Source: Beroe ovata (lineage: Eukaryota; Ctenophora; Nuda; Beroida; Beroidae). Taken from it: DNA of 64,000 nt. A program made the translations under genes and the position numbers. Below are positions 30,104 to 43,184 of the stretch, one piece after another (the first letter of the stretch is position 1; each line of letters begins with the position of its first letter). Location of the stretch: contig CAMPET010000085.1 in assembly GCA_946803715.1 (NCBI GenBank), positions 22,847-86,846 of the forward strand, written 5' to 3'. Below the pieces are notes generated by a model. That model saw only the letters and a program-made list of their open reading frames with translations. It had not been told where the DNA came from and made no database searches.

Positions 30104-30493
30104 CTATTACAGGTTATAACCAGGGCAAGGAGTGTTATAACAGACGATTTTCGCCGGGTTCTGACGCAAATACACGACACGTGGTTCTTTATAGAGGAAT
30201 GTGCATGATTAAATAGCGACATGAACTCTGTGTGCGCGTGGGGAAATCTATCATTTTAAGAGGGAGCATAATATGAAGATTAATTGATACATTGCACGGA
30301 CACTGACATGAGTCATTTGTCTGTGTTATTGTCTGGATATCTATAAAACAGAGGGGGTAGCTGTCTGATTGGTGTTATCTCTGTCATGATATCGATAATC
30401 GATATTCTATGCTGCAGTACTCACTCGTAACAATACGATCATTCTTCACTATAAATCACAGTCTGAGTGACACACTCACGTCATTCACACCTG

Positions 30494-33214
<2,721 letters not shown>

Positions 33215-33453
33215 GATAACGATAGGTGCAAAAGAGAGAACTGGGTATATGGTCCGTACTAGAGTGCGTACGCTGACAAATTGAACGGTAACGAAATGGC
33301 GCGGAGTGGTGAGGTGTTGCAAATATAGCCCCCACCCACCCCCGTCAGTGCTCACGTCGCATGAAGTGATGCAGTGGGGAACCACGCATAATCGTGACTC
33401 CACCCTGTCCAGCCATTATCTGTTCTATTTTTAACCTGATCGTCGGAGGTAGA

Positions 33454-33461
33454 ATTATATA
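33454..33461 (-). promoter_or_regulatory. TATA-like box upstream of EGR
   Basis: On the minus strand CCTATATAATTC lies about 240 bp upstream of the ATG at 33214. It is the only TATA-like string in that interval. A start site near 33425 would give a 5' leader of about 200 nt. Confidence 0.4.
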
Positions 33462-33469
33462 GGCTCTAA

Positions 33470-34140
33470 GCAGCGGGAGAGAGAGAGCGCGCATGCTGTC
33501 AAGTGGTTCTGTGATAGTTGTGACGCAAATTCACCGTCTGCTTAACCCGATATTCGCTGGTTTAATTATTAATAGTATTTCGGGTGGGAAACGCACACAT
33601 GACCTCTGCCCCTCCTTCGCCAGAACTTCTGTTCGATGAAGATGACTGTCAACTGTGTTCTGAATAGTAATACACTTACAGCTAGTGCTGTGCAGAAGTC
33701 TGATGATATTGAGTACTTCAGGGGTTACATATTATATCCATCATCCACTGACGAATTTCCGCGGTCAGATAACTATCAGTCAGTTCATTTCACTCTTGCA
33801 GTTGCACGATACTAAGGTAATACTAATAGTCGTATCATAGTAGTAAATCTTGAGCGCCACACATGTGCCAGTGACACCAGTGTCATATTCATGACAGCAT
33901 AACATTAACACTGTGTATATCATTTAGCAGTGTCGCATCATGATCATCAGTGTGCAGTGTCGTCGCTTAATTGAATCTGGATAAATGCCAAAATACCAAA
34001 TTGCACATTCATTCGACCTTTAAAGGATTCATTTTATTTGTGATTCCTGCCCTAGTCGGAGTACTTTACGAGTCTTGCTATTCACTATTAAATAGTAATA
34101 GCATCAGTAATACTATCAATCTATGAAATTATCGATGCAA
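33470..34140. other. Intergenic, nothing firm
   Basis: Upstream region of EGR. It has GAGA-rich sequence at 33478-33490 and no coding signal. It runs into the repeat island at 34143. Confidence 0.4.
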
Positions 34141-34142
34141 TC

Positions 34143-34570
34143 TTGTCGGGCGATGCCAGACCGCTGATGCAAGCCGCGAAGCGGCTTGCGTCAGCGAATA
34201 AGTTTGCGCCGCGCGCGAAACGAAATTCTCGACAGGGTCTATCATCGATCGACAAATGCAATCCTATTAGTATTAAATTAAAATAATGATAATGATATGA
34301 ATTGTATTTCAATTTGTAACTGTTGAATTGGTTCTTGGTGAAATTGAAAACACCACGGTTTTACTTCTATGATTATCTTTATTGTAATTGTATATCTAGC
34401 ATCATGTATCACTATTAGTATCATTATCTTGCATGTTGCAGTTGCCTTGTCGATCGATGATAGCCCCTGTCGAGAATTTCGTTTTGCGCGCGCGCGGCTC
34501 AAACTTATTCTCAGACGCAAGCTTGCATCAGCGGTCTAGCTTGCATCAGCGGTCTAGCATCGCCAGACAA
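34143..34570. mobile_element. Foldback element with about 120-140-bp inverted ends
   Basis: The left arm (34143-about 34260) starts TTGTCGGGCGATGCCAGACC and carries CGAAATTCTCGACAGG and ATCATCGATCGACAA. The right arm (about 34430-34570) is its reverse complement with one internal module (CAGCGGTCTAGCTTGCAT) duplicated. The centre is about 170 bp of AT-rich sequence with ATAATGATAATGAT repeats. There is no coding potential. Modules are shared with the island at 15.3-16.0 kb. Confidence 0.8.
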
Positions 34571-35140
34571 CAGTTGCCGTGCCTGTCATTGCTTGTCTTT
34601 TTTTAAGTTGGTATATTCCGGACTGTTGGCGTTATCATGCCGGATGTCATGTTGTCTGACTCTGTCCACTGCACTGTTTCCTGCGCGCAGAGAGCGCGCA
34701 CTGCGCAGCTTAATCGATCAAGGGCGATGCCAGACCGCTGAAGCAATCCGCTGTTTGAGTCAGAATTGCCGGATGTTATCTGTCTACTGTTTCTTGCGCG
34801 CGGCGCGCGCAAGAAACAGTGGACAGATAACATCCGGCAAAAGTTTGAGAACTGTCTCATGTCTGAGATCAATAAGATCAGCGCCGCGCGCGCGCGAAAT
34901 TTTCGACAGGGTCCTGACTCCTGGGTTTATCATCGATCGACAAGTGTCCTCGCGCTGCGTGACCCAAATACTCCGCGCGCGTCTCCAGTCTCCGTGGATC
35001 ATGCCCGCTGGTTTGGACTACGACTTTTAAGTTCACTGAGTATAGAACAGGGGCGCGCAACGTGTGCGCATCGACAAGGCCAGGCCTTCAAATGAGGCGC
35101 GCGCGCAAGAAACAGTGGACAGAAAACATCCGGCAACTGC
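34571..35140. repeat. GC-rich foldback repeat island 2
   Basis: A second set of the same CpG-rich modules: AAGAAACAGTGGACAG, AACATCCGGCAA, CGAAATTTTCGACAGGGTC, CGCTGCGTGACCCAAATACT. They are arranged in both orientations and include a long palindrome at 34766-34840. Open frames over it are by-products. Confidence 0.75.
34766..34840. repeat. 75-bp near-perfect palindrome
   Basis: TTGCCGGATGTTATCTGTC and GACAGATAACATCCGGCAA are the outer arms; arms extend to CTTGCGCGCG/CGCGCGCAAG around the centre. Only about one mismatch in 36 pairs. It would extrude as a hairpin. Confidence 0.85.
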
Positions 35141-35723
35141 AACCCTTAGCTTGGCAAAATCTTAATTTCGTTGGCCGGGCCCGACGCCGCTTGCGCGTAT
35201 CTACAATCTAGCTGCGCAATCTTGCAACAAAATTTTTGTGCAAGATTTTTTACCTGGCAACGCTTTGCCAGATACGTCTTGTGTTTTGTCCACTTGACTG
35301 TCTTTTGTCAGAATTTATCTGACCCCATCAATCTTCAAGTGTTTCTTGCGTGCCTAATTCATCGCGCAAAAACAGTGGAGTAGAATAGGGGCCGGCACGC
35401 AACTTGTGCACACTACCTACGCAGTAATACTGGTACCATTTTGCACAAATTCGTGTCAGACAAGGTCCCTTAATGCGCACAGAACTTAAGGCTAAGGGTA
35501 AGATGTGTCCTTCTGTCAACACTCAACATGAACAATGCGAATTGGAATGAAAGCTCAACAACAGGGCAAGTATCATATCATGGTGCCAATCAGAATATAT
35601 GGCCGATTTGTTTCAAAGTACTCCTTCATAAAATCAATGTTTCATGAGCATAGTTGGGACTTGATGTCCAGTCACTTTCAATACCTCTATGGATAGGAAA
35701 GCGCATCTTGGTATTCAATTTAC
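35141..35723. repeat. Direct repeat, left copy (LTR-like)
   Basis: Matches 36791-37378 over nearly its full length with scattered substitutions and small indels. It begins near CCCTTAGCTTG and ends at TTGGTATTCAATTTAC. It flanks the zinc-finger ORF at 35766. No clean TG...CA ends and no target duplication were seen, so LTR status is not proven. Confidence 0.75.
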
Positions 35724-35765
35724 ATTAAACTTATCAACACTACTTATTACAATCGAATTTGAGGT

Positions 35766-36296
35766 ATGGCAAAGAATGGCAAGTCCCGGACGATGGATAG
35801 TGACCCGGGTGAAAATGAAAATGATAGTGGAGGAAGTTTGTCCAGTAGCAGCTGCTCAAGCTTTGAAGTGATCCAGGAGGCGGCCTCTTCTGCACCCAAC
35901 ATCATCAAAGATGGTATTTGCAATGCATGTCAATCTGAGGTAGACATTCTTCAATTCTCTGTTCAATGTTTCAAGTGTGAATCATTTTTCCATGCTGTTG
36001 ATTGTTGTGATACATCATTCTGTGTCAGTGCTAAAACTGCATTTACACAACATCTGAGACCTGCAATTGACAGAACTGGTTCTTATGAAAACCGATTTGG
36101 CAAGTTTTTCTTCATGTGCAATGACTGTTGCACAGAGTGGGAATTGAAGAAGGTACTAACTCATGATAAAAGAGTTGAAGTTATTGATAAGAAACTTGAT
36201 AACTTGAAAAGTGAGTTTCGCAATGAGCTATCAGAAATCAAAAAATGTCTTGCTAAATCAATTCAAATGAAAGAGTCTCAGTTACAGGCTGATGCA
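35766..36296 (+). pseudogene. Retroelement-like zinc-finger / coiled-coil ORF, truncated
   Basis: The ATG at 35766 opens a 177-codon frame. It has an acidic Ser-rich head (GGSLSSSSCSSFEVI), then a PHD-like Cys/His cluster: CNACQ, CFKC, a following His and DCC, and later CNDCC. A Lys/Glu-rich coiled coil (KKLDNLKSEFRNELSEIKK) follows. PHD-like fingers plus a coiled coil are known from ORF1 or gag-like proteins of retroelements. The frame runs into a GC-rich repeat at 36298, just after an N at 36297, and has no reverse transcriptase. Its place between two direct repeats supports a mobile origin. A host gene fragment is the alternative. Confidence 0.5.
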
Positions 36297-36297
36297 N

Positions 36298-36480
36298 TGT
36301 TTCGGCCTTCGATGAAGGCGCGCGCGCCGCGCGCAAGAAACAGTGGACAGATCACATCCGGCAAACAGGGTCTATCATCGCGTTGATAGACAAGGCCTTC
36401 AGCAATCAGCTTCGACGAAGACGCGCACAAGAAACAGTGGACTGGGACAGATTCACAGATAACATCTGGCAATTAGTCAA
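36298..36480. repeat. GC-rich module insertion interrupting the ORF
   Basis: Carries AAGAAACAGTGGACAG twice (about 36338 and 36431), CATCCGGCAA and GGTCTATCATCG, the same module set as the 15-kb and 34-kb islands. It is placed exactly where the 35766 frame loses its protein-like character. Confidence 0.7.
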
Positions 36481-36486
36481 TCGCTA

Positions 36487-36738
36487 GCGCTATTCTGCCT
36501 CGTTTGAATCCGCGCACTATCCATCTTTAGGTAAAATTGCAATTGCTCATATATTTTCTGCTAGTTTTTCTTTAAATTGTTTTTCCTACTACAAGTCTAT
36601 GTAAATCAATTGTATTTTTAGTGAGACGGTTAGGGTTAGGGTTAGGGTTAGGTTAGGGTTAGGGTTAGGTTAGCATAAAAGCTGGCAGGCGCGTCGCAAG
36701 TACCGTCGTGCGCGGATTCAAACGAGGCAGAATAGCAC
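36487..36738. mobile_element. Small TIR element containing telomeric repeats
   Basis: A 31-bp inverted repeat at 36487-36516 and 36708-36738 (core TTCTGCCTCGTTTGAATCCG) matches at 30 of 31 bases. The 250-bp unit encloses the TTAGGG tract at 36630-36672. There are no open frames of note. It sits within the interval between the two direct repeats. Confidence 0.7.
36630..36672 (+). repeat. Interstitial telomeric repeat (TTAGGG)n
   Basis: About seven units of GTTAGG/GTTAGGG, some with a base missing. This is the metazoan telomere unit, here internal and within a TIR element. Confidence 0.93.
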
Positions 36739-36790
36739 GAGCCTTAGTCAATAGTCAATTAGTTTTATAGTTATCCGCAATCAATCTTCC

Positions 36791-37378
36791 AACCTTAGCT
36801 TGCCGCAAAAATTTTATTTCAATGGCCCGACGCCGCTCACGCGTATTTACAATCTAGCTGTGCAATCTTGCAACAAAATTTTATTGCAAGATTTTTTACC
36901 TGGCAACGCATTGCTGGATACGTTTTGTCCACTTGACTGTCTTTTGTCAGAATTTATCTGACCCCTTCATGTTTTTCTCGCTTGCCTAATTCATTGCGCA
37001 AAAACAGTGGAGTAGAATAGAGGCCGGTGTGCAACTTGTGCACACTACCTACCCAGTATTCTCTCACAGTGTTTTATAAAGTCCCTGGTACCATTTCGCA
37101 CACATTGGTGTCCGACAAGGTCCCTTAATGCGCCCAGAACTATAGGCTAAGGGTAAAATGTGTCCTTCTGTCAACGCTCAACATGAACAATGCAAATTGG
37201 AATGAAAGCTCAACAACAGGGCAAGTATCATATCATGGTGCCAATCAGAATATATGGCCCATTTGTTTCAAAGTACTCCTTCATAAAATCAATGCTTCAG
37301 GAGCATAGTTGGGACTTGATGTCCAGTCACTTTCAATACCTCAATGGATAGGAAAGCGCATCTTGGTATTCAATTTAC
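36791..37378. repeat. Direct repeat, right copy (LTR-like)
   Basis: Partner of 35141-35723. It ends at TTGGTATTCAATTTAC. Immediately beyond it (about 37409-37430) a 22-bp string GTAGTGTATCACGTCCACTTGA reoccurs that is also in an exon of the leftmost gene (about 3005-3027). Confidence 0.75.
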
Positions 37379-40300
37379 GTATGTTATGTCGTTGTATCTG
37401 ATATGGCTCAATGGGTAGTGTATCACGTCCACTTGATGGGTTTTCTTGTATCTCAAAATATGATGATGTGTATCCCTGAAACTATTCATGATGAGTATAG
37501 AATATTTCAGATGCCTTGACCGCAGACTGTTGACCACAGGAGAACCAGAATCCAAATATTCTAACCGCCACGGCACCAGCAACCAAACCATACGGCACCA
37601 TATACACACTCAGACAGACAAAACCCTCCACCCTAATTCACAGTTCACACTCTACAGCACACTCTCTCTCTCAATCGGCCAATTTGCTGCCACAAGAAAT
37701 ACGCACCCCGACTGTTTTCAGTGCACACTCCTACTGGGTGTATGTTGTAAGGGTGATACATTTCACTGGGAAATGATACCCTGCTAGATGCATCACAGAT
37801 CCTACTCCCCCACCCTCCCTCAGAAAGTCGGATCTTTGTTCCATACATATGGTGCAAAGAATCCTCAGAACATAGCCCAAATTTGATTGTAATAAGTAGT
37901 GTTGATCAGTTATTAACTGAAAGAAAAATGATAGAAGAATGAGATTCAGATAGTATGACTCATTGATCATGAATTGAACCTTACTCCATTCATCAACTGA
38001 CATTTTTGGATTAAAACGACTGCTTTATCTTTAGGATCTCCATGAGACTATGAGAATTATGATTTTTATAACATATTGTTGCTATCCTCAGTTGATAAGT
38101 GGGGTATGAATCTCCCTACCTACTTGATTTAATAAGTAGTGTTGATAAGTTTGAGTGGTGACTAATATCGTCTCTGATTAGCTAGCTGAATTCAGATTGT
38201 ATAATATATGATAATGCTTGATAGTTATGTCCATCAATTGGTTGCTTGAAATAGTTTCCACTTTCCACAGTAGCTATATTTGGACGTACAAGTCTTCTAT
38301 CATTTGACATTAGGTTGAATTTTATCATTGATTGAAGTCGTATTGATAGGAAATAGTCATGGATAGAATCTGACAGCTATGACAACATTATTATTAACTA
38401 TTTAACACATCTGATGTGCTCCTCTATCAGTTATAGTGTTTAGAGGAGGTATGATAAACAATACCACAGATGGTTGATGAACAGCAGTATGATGAAACTC
38501 AGACTGGGGATGCTAAGATTAGAGACCTCGGATGTAAGTATTGACTCCTGTAATTGCTTTGATAATATGTATGCATAAAGGATGATTTAAATTGATCCAT
38601 CTATGATGGACTGTCTTCAATTATACCTAATTCCAGTGCATTCCATCAAGATTTTCAGCATTTATGAATAGCATTTACGGCCCCTTCAGAATGTGAAATC
38701 TCCACCAAGTTCTTCATGCTGATACCGCCTACTCTTTTAGTATTATACCTTGTGTAGCACGGGTACTGGAACAAAATGTGTGAAGTACCCTATTATAGTT
38801 TGTGAACAAAGAGAAGAATTTTATCATATCAATGTTGTCTCCCTGAGAAATACAATGCTCAAAAATATCATCCAAACAGACTTAATAACATTGATACCTA
38901 TTCAATCTATTCAATTGATTGATCTATTCAGTTGATATATTAAGAACTTTATTGATACCTATCTATTATTTAATCTATTCAATAGTAACTGCTCAAACTC
39001 AAATGTAGCGACACTGGATGTTTTTCTATGATCATGATAGGAACTATGTGAGTCATGTTTGTCAATGTGTTACGTCTGTGTGCCCGTGCTGGTATTAGAA
39101 CTGTGCTGAAATCGAATTATAGATTTGGTATTGATACACATTGAAAACACCCACTGTCAACACTGTTAAAGTTTTATACCTACACCTGATCTAACATGTG
39201 ATAACAAGGCCTTATATAGCTCAGGATATTGTAGGGTTGCACTTACCCGAGACTCGAGAGTCTGCAACAGCAATCAAATCACAGATCTAAGATCAGTTGA
39301 GCAGGTTTTCCAACATAAAAAACTAGATCAGATAGCTTGGAACTTGTTATGTCATGAACGATAGCAGGTACCTACTGTAATTAACGTAGCAGGTTAGCAG
39401 AAACCATCGGATCTCAATGACGTTAAAAGGTTCAAACGGATTCACAGAGAACTTGTTGAGGGAATGAAAAGGAATTAATATTATTTTACTAGGAATGACA
39501 TGTTTTCCCAGCCTTACATTACATCAAATTGGGAGATTATTAACATAGTTTAGAAAAGAATGTATTGAGTGGCTTACCTAGTTACTTATGCTGCTTTATC
39601 TCATGACTCCACGTGCTTGCAGCCTGTCAGGTATTGGGATATTGAGAAATAGTCACCGATTTGTAGGAGATGGTAGTTATCACTTATATCACTAATTATT
39701 ATGCTGACCGCTGGGTTGGAATTGCCAAATGCCAAGGATGTTGGTAAGATGCATCCGTTACAAATTTGTTACCTCCCGACTTCTGCTACGTTAAGTGAAT
39801 AAGTGAGAGCGTCTATCATCGTTCATTAACACGAAGTCTTATAGGTATTAGTCTATCATTGGAGAAGAACCAGTTAGTCGTCACAAAGCACCTTTGCACG
39901 AAAAACCCATTGTTGATGATATCTTCCTCGCCATAAGACATCATGCTTCTTTCAGACGTATGCAGAGATATGTACAGGTACCCAAGTCTATAATTGAGCC
40001 GTGCTGATCCTCCAAAACCTATATTTTTCCTTTCAGTGGCTGCCTTAACAACTGTAAATAAGGTAAAAAGTGTATCAACAACCAAGATAGGTGTTGTAAG
40101 CATATTTGAAATTCAGTTGCCTTTTGAAGAAAAGGAGTAATTATAACACTATGCTACGTGCTAGAATGTTTGTTATTGTCCTCAAATTATTTATTTTTAG
40201 CTTAATTACCTATAATTTTAGTTTTTAAACTTAGACTGGTTTTGTCTTAGAATCAAAACATTGATTTAGGCAATTTTCGTTGGGTAACGTGACCAAGGGT

Positions 40301-41950
40301 AAGGTATTATACCAGTCATAATATTATATGGGTATCTGGAGTGACTTTACATTGAGCGATACTCCTACTATTGCATCGGGGGTGTTTTTGCTTGAACCAA
40401 TCATTTCCCTGATTTCGAGTCATGTGTCTCAGCGCAGCCAATCATAAGGACGCTTTTACTTTAAAGCTGAAAGGAATGTATAAGACCTGTCATCACAGTG
40501 CACTGGACAGCGATGAAAGGCTTTCTGCGGCCCTCTCAACTTTACTTGTTGTTTTCTGAGGTTTAACCTTTTTCTGAGCACACAATATGAAGTCAGACTT
40601 TTTTTCTTTCCTCTGCTTGCCTTCATTACTCTGCTGAGAAAGTTTTGTGTTCTATGATTAGTGAGTACAGGGTGTGTATGTGTGTGTGCGTGTGTTAAAA
40701 TGCAGCTCGCGAGTTTGACAGTCATTCTGATACATCTTGTTCACAGTTTCCCCAGCAACACGCTGTGCACTACACTTTGTATACTCTTAACCTTGATAGA
40801 TGAAGCCGTTCTTTATAGGATGCAACTAATTTGAACCTAATTATAGATGTATTTTTCACAATAGGTATCAAGAATAAATCAGACTGGTAGGTATGCTTTG
40901 TTGATAGGTATCTCTAGCGTTCGTCTGATCGATGAATGAATAAACTTTACTTACCTACGTACTTTAAGATCTTATTTGTGTCATATTATTATCAAAGAAA
41001 TGTGATACTTTCCATACCTGCTTTGATCTAATAGCTCTTCATTAGTACCAAACCAGCAAAGAATTCTCACCCACGACTCATCATCTGTTCAAGGAATTGG
41101 CTATTGTATCATATTTTGAGGATATCCAGATATGTTATTAAAGAGACATAATATACCTCTATAATGTGATCGTATAGGTAGGTACCTAAGCTAGGTACCT
41201 ACCTACCTACCTACCATAGGTATGAAAAACCTATATATTGTAATGGTCTATAACGATTTGCAAGACTTGGCTTTATGAAGAAAACCGCTTGTGTATCATA
41301 ACCCAGGGTACATGAGGATGATTAGGAATTACGTTTGGCACGAATAATGGAGGTAAAAAGATTCATCAATCTATGAACTAAGTTATCCACACTCACCCTG
41401 TCTCACGTGACAGCTAAGCTTTCATGACTGGAAAGATCACTGATAGAGTTAGGGAGTTACCTACTAAGTTAGGGAGAAATCACATCACGTCATCTCAATG
41501 GATACCTAGTGATGACATGTGACTGGGCTGCGTAGTTCCAGAAATTGTAAATAGAGTTGATAGGTACTGATATGCTCTACAAACGCAATTCTTAGGAACT
41601 TCGATAGCAAAATCAACTCATTCTGAATCTCATGATGCATAGTAGCTTTTCAATCATTATTGTAGGCAAGTATTCTCAATAAGCTGGAGGAATAGATGAC
41701 AATACCAGGTCTCCTTGCTATTGAAACTATAAATGTAAAACTACGACTTTTTATGTAAACTAAGATCACTCAGCAAGGCTTGTCAACACCTCTGATACTC
41801 TGAGCTTTGAGTTACTAACCTATTAATCATACCGTAGTTATTGCCTTTTCTCTTTGCAATGTAATTCCGAATACTTTTTAGTTGTTCCTTGTTCATTTTG
41901 TTGTTGCGTGTGTTCAATTAAAGGTATTCACTCGATTTCACTATTTATTT
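37379..41950. other. Largely non-coding stretch
   Basis: It contains a dispersed motif TTTGATTGTAATAAGTAG (about 37879; also 10576, partial at 38128) and TACC/GGTA-rich sequence near 41175-41215. One candidate exon lies at 38470-38533. No full gene could be assembled. Confidence 0.4.
38470..38533 (+). CDS. Candidate first coding exon
   Basis: The ATG at 38470 opens MVDEQQYDETQTGDAKIRDL, a polar protein-like frame that meets a consensus donor GTAAGTATT at 38534 (phase 1). A 17-bp stretch at about 40038-40054, with a strong pyrimidine-tract acceptor and GTAAAT donor, would continue the frame but is too short to trust. No homologue is recognised. Confidence 0.35.
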
Positions 41951-41952
41951 AT

Positions 41953-42360
41953 GTTCCTTTTCTGTTAGTTATTGCTTTTTTGTAGGTTGAGACTAAGACC
42001 CCGACCAGTCGCGACGTCTCGTGTCACGTCACGGTCTCGCGCCACGGATTTCCTTGATTTTTTCACTCGCGAAGCCAAATACGCATAACAATAAGGTCAA
42101 CAATAAGGTCAACAAGATATAGGTCAATTCTCTGTAAAACTGATCTGGTGACACTAGAAGTACAACTCCACTAGGGGAATGATGTTATCTACAACACAGC
42201 TATGGGGTGGTCACGTGATCCAAGTACTTAGCATGCACCTGTACTGTTCCTTTTCTGTAAGTTATCGCTCTTTTGTAGGTAGCGACTAAGATCCCCACCA
42301 GTCGTGACGTCACGTGTCAGGTCACGGTCTCGCGCCACGGATTTCCTTTTTTTCACTCGC
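41953..42360. repeat. Direct repeat of a CpG-rich, CRE-bearing segment
   Basis: Copies at about 41953-42070 and 42245-42360 share GTTCCTTTTCTG, TTTTGTAGGT, GACTAAGA and GTCACGGTCTCGCGCCACGG. The second contains TGACGTCA overlapping CACGTG (42305-42316); in the first the corresponding site is degenerate. They lie 0.8-1.2 kb upstream of the giant gene. Confidence 0.7.
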
Positions 42361-42915
42361 TGATAAGTCTGATTGGGTTCGTGGCACCTAATGTGCCATG
42401 TGGGCTTGTATGATTTTAGAGAAGGGGAACTGTAGGTATACAGAGGATATTTAGACGGCGTGGGAGGTGAAGTGGGGAATACCAAGGAGCAATTTCGGCT
42501 AAACCTATCCGCAGGGCAGTGTGCTGCTCCACAACTTCCAGTTCACGAAGAAAGGCTCTCCACCCGGGGCACTTCTCTCCTGAAGTATACATTAGATGCC
42601 GGCTGCCGGGAACTCAATCAGACTTATAAGCTCAGATGCATGCTATGTAGGTAGATGGATCACATGAGTCGTGACCTAGGTACCAATGTACCTACCATCC
42701 AACACTCATAGCTGTGTTGTAGAATACACCATTTCTCTTGAGGAGTTGTACTTATGGTGTCACCTGATAAGTTTCCCTCCCTTGAACTTACCACTTTCAC
42801 AGAAAATTGACCTGAATCTTGTTGATCTTGTTGTTGATCTTGTTGCTTATTTTGCTACGCGACGAGTTAGGATAGGTGACGCATGACATGACACGTAACT
42901 TATTCTAACTAGTGT

Positions 42916-42974
42916 TGACGTCACGACCTGTTAGGACAAGTTACACATGACGTCATGGGTAACATGACGCGTCA
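42916..42974 (+). promoter_or_regulatory. CRE-like cluster upstream of the giant gene
   Basis: Two perfect TGACGTCA sites (42916-42923, 42948-42955) and TGACGCGTCA (42965-42974) within 60 bp, followed by a TATAAG string near 42995 and a half-site ACGTCA near 43010. This is 210-270 bp upstream of the ATG at 43185. TGACGTCA is the CREB/ATF palindrome; the arrangement suggests a cAMP or stress-responsive promoter. Confidence 0.5.
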
Positions 42975-43184
42975 CATCATGACTAGTTTGGGTCTATAAG
43001 TATGGCAAAACGTCATTGCTGTTTTGTAAAGTTATCTAGCGCATACTGTTCTTGTAATAATTCTAGTTCAGCTGTATAAGATATCATGATCGTAATGAAC
43101 ATTTTTTTCTGGCAGCCAATGATGCAACTATTTGACAGCTGAATATCCCAACCTCCCGGAACACTCCAATTACTAAGAGACTAG

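Noticed and set aside
35141-37378. Calling the direct repeats true LTRs
   Set aside because: No TG...CA ends, primer-binding site, polypurine tract or target duplication could be found; left as LTR-like.
39816-40103. Minus-strand frame of about 78 codons with a good acceptor
   Set aside because: No partner exon, two consecutive stops, and a strong plus-strand acceptor lies within it; evidence is contradictory.
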